Translations under genes and position numbers: made by a program
In this document: piece after piece, positions 40,695 through 48,041 of the stretch
How positions within the stretch are numbered: position 1 is the stretch's first letter
Layout: each line of letters starts with the position of its first letter
The notes under the pieces: generated by a model
Database searches by the model: none
Told to the model about the DNA's origin: nothing
The model's input: only the letters and a program-made list of their open reading frames with translations
NCBI GenBank assembly: GCA_029865325.1
Contig: JAOUHF010000006.1
Span: 1 to 48,119 of the forward strand
Source: Thermoleophilia bacterium
GTDB taxonomy: Bacteria; Actinomycetota; Thermoleophilia; Gaiellales; Gaiellaceae
Reading direction: 5' to 3'
Length of the DNA: 48,119 nt

Positions 40695-41659
40695 CGCGGA
40701 TCGGCGTTGCAGGCTTGGGGCACTGGGGGCCGAATCTCGCCCGCAACTTCTCGGAGCTTGCAGAACTCACGTGGCTCTGTGATTCCGAGCCCGAGCGACG
40801 CGACATCGCGTCGCGCTACACGCAGGCGAAGTTCACGAGCTCGTTCGACGAGATGCTGGAAGACCCCAACCTCGATGCGGTTGTCGTCGCAACGCCCGTC
40901 CCGACGCACTTCGACCTCGCGCGCCGGGCGCTCGAGGCCGGCAAGCACGTGCTCGTGGAGAAGCCGCCCGCAATGAAGGGCCACGAGATGGACGAGCTCG
41001 TGGCACTCGCGAGTGAGCGGGACCTCGTACTCATGCCCGGGCACCTGCTCCTCTACCACCCCGGCGTTCGGCGTGTGAAGGACATGATCGCGGCCGGAGA
41101 GCTCGGTGACGTGCTCTGCGTCTACGGAAACAGGCAGAACCTGGGAATCATCCGCTCGAACGAGAACGCGCTCTGGTCGCTAGGGGTCCACGACCTGTCG
41201 GTGATCCTCTACCTCCTCGACGAGGACCCCGCAGAGGCAAATGCCTTCGGCCGCGACTTCCTCACGAGCGGAGTCGAAGACGTGGTGTTCTGCTACCTCC
41301 GCTTCCCGTCGGGGAAGATCGCGCACATGCACCTCTCCTGGCTCGACCCGCACAAGATGCGGAAGATCACTGTCGTCGGGACGGAGAAGATGGTCGTCTT
41401 CGACGACATGGAGCTCGAGCGCAAGGTAACCGTGTACGAGAAGGCGCCCTGGCGTCCGTCCGACCGCTATGGCGAGTGGCAGACGCGGACCGGCGACATC
41501 TTCAGCCCGCGGATAGCCAGCGACGAGCCGCTCAAGCTCGAGTGCATCGAGTTCCTGAGGCTCGTCTCGGGCGAGGGCGACCGCCAGAAAGTGGCGACCG
41601 ACGGCGCCCGCGTCGTGCGCGCGCTCGACATGCTCACCACATCACTGCATGGCGGCTGA
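40691..41659 (+). CDS. Gfo/Idh/MocA-family oxidoreductase (WbpB-like)
   Basis: 322 residues. Rossmann motif GVAGLGHWGPNLARN, the dinucleotide-side VVVATPVPTHFDLARRAL, catalytic EKPPAMKGHEMDELV, MPGHLLLYHPGVRRVKD, and ALWSLGVHDLSVILYLL with the conserved His. This matches UDP-N-acetyl-2-amino-2-deoxyglucuronate 3-dehydrogenases, which make the 3-keto sugar for later amination. GTG 40691 overlaps the upstream stop; its end overlaps the acetyltransferase by 11 bases. Confidence 0.9.
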   Translation: MTRIGVAGLGHWGPNLARNFSELAELTWLCDSEPERRDIASRYTQAKFTSSFDEMLEDPNLDAVVVATPVPTHFDLARRALEAGKHVLVEKPPAMKGHEMDELVALASERDLVLMPGHLLLYHPGVRRVKDMIAAGELGDVLCVYGNRQNLGIIRSNENALWSLGVHDLSVILYLLDEDPAEANAFGRDFLTSGVEDVVFCYLRFPSGKIAHMHLSWLDPHKMRKITVVGTEKMVVFDDMELERKVTVYEKAPWRPSDRYGEWQTRTGDIFSPRIASDEPLKLECIEFLRLVSGEGDRQKVATDGARVVRALDMLTTSLHGG

Positions 41660-42290
41660 GGTCCACCCGACTGCGACGGTGTACCCGGGGACGATCCTGG
41701 GTGACGGAGTGAAGGTGCTCGAGAACGCCGTCGTCGGCAAGCAGCCTGCCCTGTCGCCTCGGTCCACCGCAAGACGTGAACCCCTTCCCCCCACGGAGCT
41801 CGGTGACGGCACGATCGTCTCGAGTAGCGCGATCGTCTTCGCCGGCTCGCAGATCGGCGCCCGCGTCATCCTCGGCGACCAGTCGTGTGTGCGCGAGCGC
41901 GTCACGATCGGGGACGATGTCGTCCTCGGCCGTGGCTCGCTCGTCGAGAACGACACGACGATTGGAGCGATGACGAGGGTCCAGGCCAACGCATACATCA
42001 CGGCCTATTCGACTCTCGAAGAGCACGTGTTCATCGCACCTTGCGTCGTCACCACGAACGACAACTTCATGGGCCGAACCGAGAGGCGCCACGAGCTGAT
42101 GAAGGGCCCGACGATCCGACGCGGCGCGCGGATCGGAGGAGGCGCAGTCCTCTGCCCGGGGATCGAGATCGGGGAGGAGGCGTTCGTGGGAGCGGGGGCG
42201 GTCGTCACGAAGGACGTTCCGCCTCGGGTCATCGTCGTCGGGAACCCCGCGCGCGTGCTGCGCGGTGTCTCCGAGGACGAGCTTCTGTAG
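41649..42290 (+). CDS. Hexapeptide-repeat N-acetyltransferase (WbpD-like)
   Basis: 213-residue left-handed beta-helix acyltransferase. Hexapeptide turns run from VHPTATVYPGTILGDGVKVL through IVFAGSQIGARVILGDQSCV to GIEIGEEAFVGAGAVVTKDV, then VVGNPARVLRG. TTNDNFMGRT carries the region where WbpD-type enzymes have catalytic residues. It would acetylate the 3-amino group of a UDP-2-acetamido-3-amino uronate. No aminotransferase of the WbpE type is in this operon. It ends 6 bases from the convergent subtilase gene. Confidence 0.88.
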   Translation: MAAEVHPTATVYPGTILGDGVKVLENAVVGKQPALSPRSTARREPLPPTELGDGTIVSSSAIVFAGSQIGARVILGDQSCVRERVTIGDDVVLGRGSLVENDTTIGAMTRVQANAYITAYSTLEEHVFIAPCVVTTNDNFMGRTERRHELMKGPTIRRGARIGGGAVLCPGIEIGEEAFVGAGAVVTKDVPPRVIVVGNPARVLRGVSEDELL

Positions 42291-42296
42291 CGCAGG

Positions 42297-43937
42297 TCAC
42301 GCCTTGATGATCGTCAGCCGGTAGCGCGTGAGGCCTGGGCTCGACATCCGGACCTGCACGAAGTACGTACCCGCTGAGCCCGCGCGGTACGACAGGTACT
42401 GCCGCGACCCTGTTCGTGCCGAGACGCGCGCACGGAAGCGGAGGTTCCCGACGCTCTCGATCGAGCGCGCCTGGGGAAGCCAGAACGCAAGGCTCAGATC
42501 GACGCTCGTGTTGGATCCCGTGAGCCCGAGATAGACGGGCTGGTTCTTCTTGAGCCGGATTGCATAGACATCGTCCTGGTCGTCCCAGAAGTCGACCGTC
42601 GCCTTGATACGGCGACGCGAGCCGGAGGCCGGGTACGCGCGGGGCCCGGCGTCGTCGTTCGCCTCGTAGTAGTCGCGCGCTGGCAAGCGCTTGGACAGAG
42701 CAGAGATCGCGGCGGCCACGTCGAGCCGGCCCCACCCCGAGTCCGCGTCGCGGCCAACGGCGCAGGAGTCACACCCCGTTGCTTCGCTCAGATCCACGGC
42801 CGTGCTACGGAGGATCGCAGACACCTGCTCGGGTCGAAGTTGGGGGCGAAGGCTGAGGAGAACGGCTGCCGCAGAGCTCACGAGCGGCGCGGCGAACGAC
42901 GTTCCTTGGGTCTCTCGATACTCCTGGGACCCACAGCTCGAATAGCCCTGTTCAGCGCACGCGGGGAATCGGGCGGTGAGAGTCCGCGGCAGGATCGAGA
43001 TGATCTGCAGTCCGGGCGCGGCGATGTCGTTGAAGATCCGGTCGCGGTTCGAGAAGTCGGGCACACCGCCGGTGTCGTTCGTGGCGCTGACACCCAGGAC
43101 GTGCGGAAGGGCCGCCGGGTAGCTCGCGTACTTCCCCGGCGCCTGCCCCTCGGGGCTGTTCCCGACGGCGGCCACCACGACGGCGCCGTTGGAGACTGCG
43201 TAGGCGATGGCATCGGCCTCGAGCCGGGAGTACGTGTCGCGGCTCGGATCGAGTGGGTCGCGAACGCCGCCGAGGCTCATGTTGATCACACGCGCGCCGT
43301 TCTCGACTGCCCAGCGAATCGCCTTGGCTTCCGCCTCGATCGGGATCGCACGGGAGCGAGTGACGACCTTCGCGACGAGGAGCTCGGCAGATGGAGCGAG
43401 ACCGGCAATCCCGATTCCGTTGTCCACGCCCGCCGCAATGAGCCCGGCGACGAACGTCCCGTGCCCGAGGGTGTCCTGCCTTGCGGAGCCGCCAACGAAG
43501 CTCTTCGCGCCGAGCACCTTCCGGGCGAGCTCGGGATGACCCGTATCCACGCCGGAGTCGATCACCGCGACGGGTATCGGCTCGAACGCCGGAAGGGTCA
43601 GCCACGATGCGTAGAAGCCGCTCTGGGTCAGGTACCACTGCTTCGAGACGAGCGGATCCGTAGGCGTGAGGGCGAGCCGTCGCGTGACGAGCGGCTCGAC
43701 GTACCGAATGCCACGGATGCCTCGGAGCGCGCGGCCCGCGGGGAGCTCGACGAGGAGTGCAGGGATGGGCGCGAGGCTCTCCGCTCGAGAACCGGTCCGT
43801 CGCTGGATGGCGTCGATGACCGCAGACCTGTCGGCGCCGCGCTGAAGGCCGACTGCAACGCGGGCCGCGTCCGCGCCGGCTGGGGCTGCCAGCCACAGAG
43901 CCGACGCCACCGCGACGACAAGCGCCAAACGAATCAT
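42297..43937 (-). CDS. Secreted subtilisin-like (S8) serine protease
   Basis: 546 residues. A signal peptide (LALVVAVASALWLAAPAGADA) is followed by an inhibitor-like prodomain (about 27-85), the S8 domain with triad D127 (VIDSGVDTGHPEL), H159 (HGTFVAG) and S347 (GTSFAAP), and a C-terminal beta-rich P/PPC-like domain from about residue 440. Two cysteine pairs (CAEQGYSSC, CDSCAV) may form disulfides. ATG 43937 overlaps the SpoIID stop, so the two exported proteins are co-produced. Probably a surface or spore-like wall-processing protease. Confidence 0.93.
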   Translation of the reverse strand: MIRLALVVAVASALWLAAPAGADAARVAVGLQRGADRSAVIDAIQRRTGSRAESLAPIPALLVELPAGRALRGIRGIRYVEPLVTRRLALTPTDPLVSKQWYLTQSGFYASWLTLPAFEPIPVAVIDSGVDTGHPELARKVLGAKSFVGGSARQDTLGHGTFVAGLIAAGVDNGIGIAGLAPSAELLVAKVVTRSRAIPIEAEAKAIRWAVENGARVINMSLGGVRDPLDPSRDTYSRLEADAIAYAVSNGAVVVAAVGNSPEGQAPGKYASYPAALPHVLGVSATNDTGGVPDFSNRDRIFNDIAAPGLQIISILPRTLTARFPACAEQGYSSCGSQEYRETQGTSFAAPLVSSAAAVLLSLRPQLRPEQVSAILRSTAVDLSEATGCDSCAVGRDADSGWGRLDVAAAISALSKRLPARDYYEANDDAGPRAYPASGSRRRIKATVDFWDDQDDVYAIRLKKNQPVYLGLTGSNTSVDLSLAFWLPQARSIESVGNLRFRARVSARTGSRQYLSYRAGSAGTYFVQVRMSSPGLTRYRLTIIKA

Positions 43938-45538
43938 CCGGTCACTGCCAACGTTGGCGATACTCCGGCAGCGAGACCTCCGGTGGCCGCGATACGGGCT
44001 CGATAGCTCCCGGGCGCGAGCGTGAGCTCGGCTCGAAAAGCACCGCTGCTATCCACCGTTGCCTGCCCCACGCGGATCCAGCTCGAGCCGCTCCTCTGCT
44101 CGAGCGAGACGGCGGCGCCGGCAAGCTTGGGACGAACAGTTCCGGTGACTGCGCCGGGCTCGGCCGCACGTACGAGCCGCAACCGAGGAGTGACCTTCAC
44201 GAGCAACGCCGGCGAAGCCGCGCTCGCGACCTCGATCCGGTAGCGCGTGGTTCGAACCGCCTTCACGGTGGCCGTGACGCTCCCGTTGGCCTCTGGCGCC
44301 AGCATGCCCGCCTGCGTCCACACGGCTCCGTCGGCGGACGATGCGAGGAGAGGCGATTCGAGGCCGCGGCTGAGCCCGCGTAGCCGAACGCTCGATCCGA
44401 ACACGAGTGGCCCGCTCGGACGATCGAGTCGGAGGATTCCGATCGTGAGCCAGGTGGAGCGGAGCCCCAGCGCGGTGCGCAGGAGCGATGCAGGCACCGC
44501 CTCCGATCCGGTCGTCGTCACGACGGTCAGCGAGCGAAGGCGGCCGGACGGGGTCGTGGTACCCGTTGCATCGAGGACGCGTGCGCCGACGCCGAGCTTC
44601 GCCTGAACCGTGCGAGCTCCGAGGAGGACCGGCCCCCAACGATGGTAGGGCGAGAGCTTGTCCCATGGGTCCGGCCGAGACACGAGGTATGGGATGGCAG
44701 CTCCGAAGACGTCGGCCGCGCTCGCCGTCTTCCCGCCCGACGTCGAGAAGTACAGCGTGGATGCAACCTTGCCGCCATAGAGCGCGACTTCGCCTGCCGT
44801 CGACCGCACGGCCTCCGTTGCCGCGGGCTTCTCACCGGCAACGCCGAGGTAGACCTGGCTGCGAACGTCCGCGTAGAGGTCGAAGGGCTTCCCTTTGACC
44901 AGGTTCGCGAGCGCGTACGAGCGCGCCGCGACCGCCTGCGCGCGGAGCGCATCGAGCGGCCACGAGCTGGGCATCTCGCCCGGGACGACCCCTTGGAGGT
45001 AGCTCCCGAGGCCAGTGAAGTTCACCACCCGCAGATACCCACCCTGTGCGCTGACCTGGAGGCTCCCTCGATATAGACGACCATCGAGGGAAAGCGGCGT
45101 CGCCTTTCCGGGCCGTACGACCAGTGGGGACACGGCGACTACCAGCCCCTCCAGAGTCGGCAGCTCGAGATTCGAGCGGAGCGTGAGCGGGCCTGCGGGA
45201 AGCTTGTAGATCTCCCCGGTTGCGTCACGGATCGTGAACGGGACCGTCGAGGCGACAGTGACTGCCCGCCGGCCCTCGGCCAGGAGCACGCGAACTTCCT
45301 TCGTGGGGGCGAGGCCGAGCTCAATCCCCGTGTAGTAGTGGCGAAGGATCTCGTCGTAGCTGTAACCCGCCTTCGCCATGCCGTACGCCCCGTACTGGCT
45401 CATGCCCACGCCGTGGCCGTAGCCCTTTCCGGAGACGACGAACAACGCCTCGCCAGGAGTCGCGGCCGGTGGAGCAGGCTGCGCCGACGCGGTCGCAGCG
45501 ACCACGGTAGACATCAGAAGGGCCAATACAAGACGCAC
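43934..45538 (-). CDS. SpoIID/LytB-domain protein (peptidoglycan lytic transglycosylase or amidase enhancer)
   Basis: 534-residue exported protein with an N-terminal signal (LVLALLMSTVVAATASAQPA). The SpoIID domain (about 33-330) has VSGKGYGHGVGMSQYGAYGM, GSYLQGVVPGEMPSSWPLDA, RAQAVAARSYALANL and TLYFSTSGGKTASAADVF. Two or more Ig-like modules follow. The conserved E of PGEMPS is the expected catalytic residue. Outside sporulating Firmicutes these proteins remodel peptidoglycan in the wall. GTG start; TAGCCT lies 10 bases upstream. Confidence 0.92.
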   Translation of the reverse strand: MRLVLALLMSTVVAATASAQPAPPAATPGEALFVVSGKGYGHGVGMSQYGAYGMAKAGYSYDEILRHYYTGIELGLAPTKEVRVLLAEGRRAVTVASTVPFTIRDATGEIYKLPAGPLTLRSNLELPTLEGLVVAVSPLVVRPGKATPLSLDGRLYRGSLQVSAQGGYLRVVNFTGLGSYLQGVVPGEMPSSWPLDALRAQAVAARSYALANLVKGKPFDLYADVRSQVYLGVAGEKPAATEAVRSTAGEVALYGGKVASTLYFSTSGGKTASAADVFGAAIPYLVSRPDPWDKLSPYHRWGPVLLGARTVQAKLGVGARVLDATGTTTPSGRLRSLTVVTTTGSEAVPASLLRTALGLRSTWLTIGILRLDRPSGPLVFGSSVRLRGLSRGLESPLLASSADGAVWTQAGMLAPEANGSVTATVKAVRTTRYRIEVASAASPALLVKVTPRLRLVRAAEPGAVTGTVRPKLAGAAVSLEQRSGSSWIRVGQATVDSSGAFRAELTLAPGSYRARIAATGGLAAGVSPTLAVTG

Positions 45539-45548
45539 GGACAGGATC

Positions 45549-45554
45549 AGGCTA
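45549..45554 (-). promoter_or_regulatory. Putative -10 box of the SpoIID-subtilase unit
   Basis: On the minus strand TAGCCT ends 10 bases before GTG 45538, giving a leader of only a few bases. Confidence 0.35.
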
Positions 45555-45611
45555 GCTCCGCAGGGTTAACTCTTTGTGTTCTCGGCAGCTTGGCGAAGGC
45601 CTTGAGCGCTG

Positions 45612-45668
45612 AGCAAGGCCGGAATCCGCTCGCGCCGATTCCGATCGCGCGGAATACCCCTGAAGGCA
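45612..45668 (+). repeat. Dispersed 3'-UTR double-hairpin element, copy D
   Basis: AGCAAGGCCGGAATCCGCT, then CGCGCCGATTCCGATCGCGC, then ACCCCTGAAGGC. The first stem (GGCCGGAATC/GATTCCGATC) is kept; the GCGGCCGC hairpin is lost. It lies 48 bases after the rfbB stop, opposite in direction to rfbB, as copies A-C are to their genes. Confidence 0.7.
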
Positions 45669-45716
45669 CCCACTTCGCGTGCGCGCGTGCGCGCTCAACA
45701 AGCCTCCTGCGCCGAG

Positions 45717-46718
45717 CTACGCGCGCCAGGAGGTCTCGACGACGGGCGCGCGTCCCTTGAGCGGCTCCCACCAAGCTCTGTTGGCCTCGTACCAGGCGAC
45801 CGTGTCGGCGAGACCCTGCTCCCAGCCGTGTGTCGGGGCCCACCCCAGCTCAGCGCGAATCTTGCCTGCGTCGAGCAGGTAGCGCCGGTCGTGGCCGGGG
45901 CGATCGGGAACGATCGTCTTGAGGGTCGACGGCTTGCCTGTAAGCCCGAGGACAAGATCCGCGATCTCTTCGATCGTCGCCTCGAGACCCGAACCAACGT
46001 TGTACGTCTCTCCCTCGCGCCCCTTCCGCAACACGAGATCGATGGCCTCGCAGTGGTCGAGCACGTGCAGCCACTCCCGCCTGTTCTGCGTCGAGGCGTA
46101 CATCGGGAGCGGCTGCTCGTCGAGCGCGTTTGTCGTGAAGAGAGGGATGATCTTCTCGGGGAACTGGTAGGCGCCGTAGTTGTTCGAGCAGTTGGTGATC
46201 GTTACGGGGAGACCGAAGGTCTCGAAGTACGCGCGCACGGCATGGTCGGCGCCCGCCTTTGACGCGTTGTAGGGCGTGCGTGGGCGGTAGGGAGACTCCT
46301 CCGTGAACAGCTCGTCCGTATCGAGAGCGAGATCTCCGTACACCTCGCAGGTCGAAACGTGATGGAAGCGCTCGACCCCAGTTGCGCGCGCGGCATCGAG
46401 AAGCGTCTGGGTTCCAAGGACGTTGGTGCGGAAGAACCTCGTCGGGTCGACGACAGCCAGGCTGTTGTGCGACTCGGCGGCGAAGTTCACGACGACGCCG
46501 ATCCGCTCCTCGCGCAGCGTGGCCTCTGCAAGATCGCGATCGCAGATATCAGCTTGGACGAAGACGATCCTGTCCTCGACGTCACCGAGGCTTGCGCGAT
46601 TTCCCGCGTATGTCAGGAGGTCGTAGACGACGACATGGTCTTCGGGGTACCGCTCGATCCAGTAGTGCACGAAGTTCGAGCCGATGAACCCGGCTCCGCC
46701 GGTGATCAGGAGGCGCAT
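45717..46718 (-). CDS. rfbB: dTDP-glucose 4,6-dehydratase
   Basis: 333-residue NAD-dependent enzyme, second step of dTDP-rhamnose synthesis. The Rossmann motif is LLITGGAGFIGSNFVHYW; FAAESHNSLAVVDPTRFFRT, STCEVYGDLAL, the catalytic YNASKAGADHAVRAY and NNYGAYQFPEKIIPLFTTNA follow, then NRREWLHVLDHCEAI and NVGSGLEATI. ATG 46718 is chosen from the Rossmann start; open frame upstream is a shadow of rfbD. It has its own leaderless-type TAGCCT box between the rfbD stop and its start. Confidence 0.95.
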   Translation of the reverse strand: MRLLITGGAGFIGSNFVHYWIERYPEDHVVVYDLLTYAGNRASLGDVEDRIVFVQADICDRDLAEATLREERIGVVVNFAAESHNSLAVVDPTRFFRTNVLGTQTLLDAARATGVERFHHVSTCEVYGDLALDTDELFTEESPYRPRTPYNASKAGADHAVRAYFETFGLPVTITNCSNNYGAYQFPEKIIPLFTTNALDEQPLPMYASTQNRREWLHVLDHCEAIDLVLRKGREGETYNVGSGLEATIEEIADLVLGLTGKPSTLKTIVPDRPGHDRRYLLDAGKIRAELGWAPTHGWEQGLADTVAWYEANRAWWEPLKGRAPVVETSWRA

Positions 46719-46725
46719 ACCGCGA

Positions 46726-46731
46726 AGGCTA
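46726..46731 (-). promoter_or_regulatory. Putative -10 box of rfbB
   Basis: On the minus strand TAGCCT ends 7 bases before ATG 46718 and overlaps the last bases of rfbD. It would let rfbB be transcribed apart from rfbCD. Confidence 0.4.
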
Positions 46732-47628
46732 GCGGCCGGGGTCAGGTCTTCCACGTTCCACTCGAGTGGAACGTGGAAGACCTGACCCCATCTCCGCGAG
46801 GCAGTCGCGCAACCCCTGGCGCCAGTGCGGAAGCGTCGGCGCTCCGACTCGCTCGCTTCGCAAGACCGCATACGTTGGACGTGGCGCGGGGCGTCCGAGC
46901 TCCTCGGTCGAGATCCGGCGCACCTTGCAGTCGAGGCCCGCGTCGGAGAAGACCGCCTCGGCGAGATCGGCCCACGTGCAGTCGCCCTGGGCGGCGAGGT
47001 GCCAGACGCCGCGTGGCCGACCCGTGTCGACGAGCTCGCGCACCGCCTGCGCCAGGTGGCCGACGTAGGTGGGACAGCCCCGTTGGTCATCGACGACCGC
47101 TACCTCGTCGCGCTCGACGCCGAGCCCAAGCATCGTCCGAACGAAGTTGTGACCCGTCGGACCGAAGAGCCACGAGGTTCGGACGATCCACGCGTCCGGG
47201 CCTGCAGCGGCCTCACTGTGGAGCTTCGTCCGCCCGTACGCAGAGAGGGGGTTGACACCGTCGGACTCGACATACGGCTCCCGTTTCCGACCGTCGAACA
47301 CGTAGTCGGTGGAGAACGCGACCAGGGGAACACCGAGCGAGGCTACGTTGGCCGTGCCGGCGATGTTCGCGGACGCAGCGGCGTGTGGATCGGCCTCTGC
47401 TCTGTCGACGTCCGTCCAGGCCGCCGCGTGCAGAACGAGATCGAAGCCACCTTGTGACACGTTGTCACTCGGCGGGTCAGCGACGTCCCACTCAGCGCGC
47501 GTCAGCGCGACGACGTCGTCGCCCGCGAACTCCTGCTGGAGCGCACGGCCGAGTAGGCCGCCCGCGCCTGTGATCAGGATTCGACGGCGGCGTCCCGCGC
47601 GGACAGAATCGGGTTGCTCGAGCTCCAT
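46729..47628 (-). CDS. rfbD: dTDP-4-dehydrorhamnose reductase
   Basis: 299-residue NAD(P)H-dependent reductase, last step of dTDP-L-rhamnose synthesis. It has RILITGAGGLLGRALQQEF, HAAAWTDVDRAEADPHAA, VAFSTDYVFDGRK, the catalytic YGRTKLHSEAA, RTSWLFGPTGHNFVRTML and DDQRGCPTYVGHLAQAVREL. ATG 47628 overlaps rfbC by 55 bases; no nearer start codon precedes the Rossmann motif. The last residues (about 280-297, GSGLPRSTRVERGRPDPG) are not conserved and are encoded by a 52-bp palindrome. Confidence 0.93.
   Translation of the reverse strand: MELEQPDSVRAGRRRRILITGAGGLLGRALQQEFAGDDVVALTRAEWDVADPPSDNVSQGGFDLVLHAAAWTDVDRAEADPHAAASANIAGTANVASLGVPLVAFSTDYVFDGRKREPYVESDGVNPLSAYGRTKLHSEAAAGPDAWIVRTSWLFGPTGHNFVRTMLGLGVERDEVAVVDDQRGCPTYVGHLAQAVRELVDTGRPRGVWHLAAQGDCTWADLAEAVFSDAGLDCKVRRISTEELGRPAPRPTYAVLRSERVGAPTLPHWRQGLRDCLAEMGSGLPRSTRVERGRPDPGR
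46738..46789. repeat. Perfect 52-bp palindrome at the 3' end of rfbD
   Basis: Arms of 26 bases, GGGGTCAGGTCTTCCACGTT then CCACTC, meet with no loop at CTCGAG. It is inside the rfbD reading frame and ends 9 bases before its last base. The end word GGGGTCAGGTCTT is like the ends of small palindromic elements spread by REP-associated transposases in other bacteria. No transposase is in the window. It could also act as a terminator of rfbD. Confidence 0.85.
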
Positions 47629-48041
47629 AGGTGTGCGACGCGCGGGTCGTTCCAGGGAACCGTGTGCTCGTCAGGATCGCCGGGGTCGTACTCGACCGTG
47701 ACGTGGTAGCAGAAGATGATGTCCGTCAACGCCTCGAACCCGTGGGCATGGTGGCCGGGAATGTAGACGGCTACAGGGTTCTCCTCGCCGATGTCCTCGG
47801 TGAACGTCTCTCCCGTCGCGCGGTCGAGCACCACGACGCGCGCCGTGCCACTGAGACACGCGAAGAGGTCGTTCTGGCCGCGTTCGTGGTAGTGCAGCCC
47901 GCGGACGACTCCGGCGTGGGAAAACGAGACGTTCGTCTGTGCCATTCGCATTGGGAGCACGCTGTCGCGCCGGAGCTCCAGAAACCAGCCGCGGTCGTCC
48001 TCGTACGCACGAAGCGGGATCCGCGCCAGTCCCTCGATCAC
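47574..48041 (-). CDS. rfbC: dTDP-4-dehydrorhamnose 3,5-epimerase-like cupin protein
   Basis: 155-residue cupin, shorter than typical RmlC (about 180). It has DDRGWFLELRRDSVLPMRMA, SFSHAGVVRGLHYHERGQND, LSGTARVVVLDRATGETF, VYIPGHHAHGFEAL and YDPGDPDEHTVPWNDPRV. The RGLHYH and GHAHGF-type blocks fit RmlC; a related 3- or 5-only epimerase is possible. GTG 48041 overlaps the stop of the gene upstream (GTGA). Confidence 0.88.
   Translation of the reverse strand: MIEGLARIPLRAYEDDRGWFLELRRDSVLPMRMAQTNVSFSHAGVVRGLHYHERGQNDLFACLSGTARVVVLDRATGETFTEDIGEENPVAVYIPGHHAHGFEALTDIIFCYHVTVEYDPGDPDEHTVPWNDPRVAHLWSSSNPILSARDAAVES

Noticed and set aside
42840-44006. Plus-strand open frame of 388 codons
   Set aside because: It lies opposite the subtilase, whose triad and signal peptide are intact; composition is typical of a shadow frame.
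46738-46789. 52-bp palindrome as a simple rho-independent terminator only
   Set aside because: It is inside the rfbD frame, has no T-tract, is symmetric without a loop and is far longer than terminator stems; a mobile palindromic element fits better, although it may still stop transcription.
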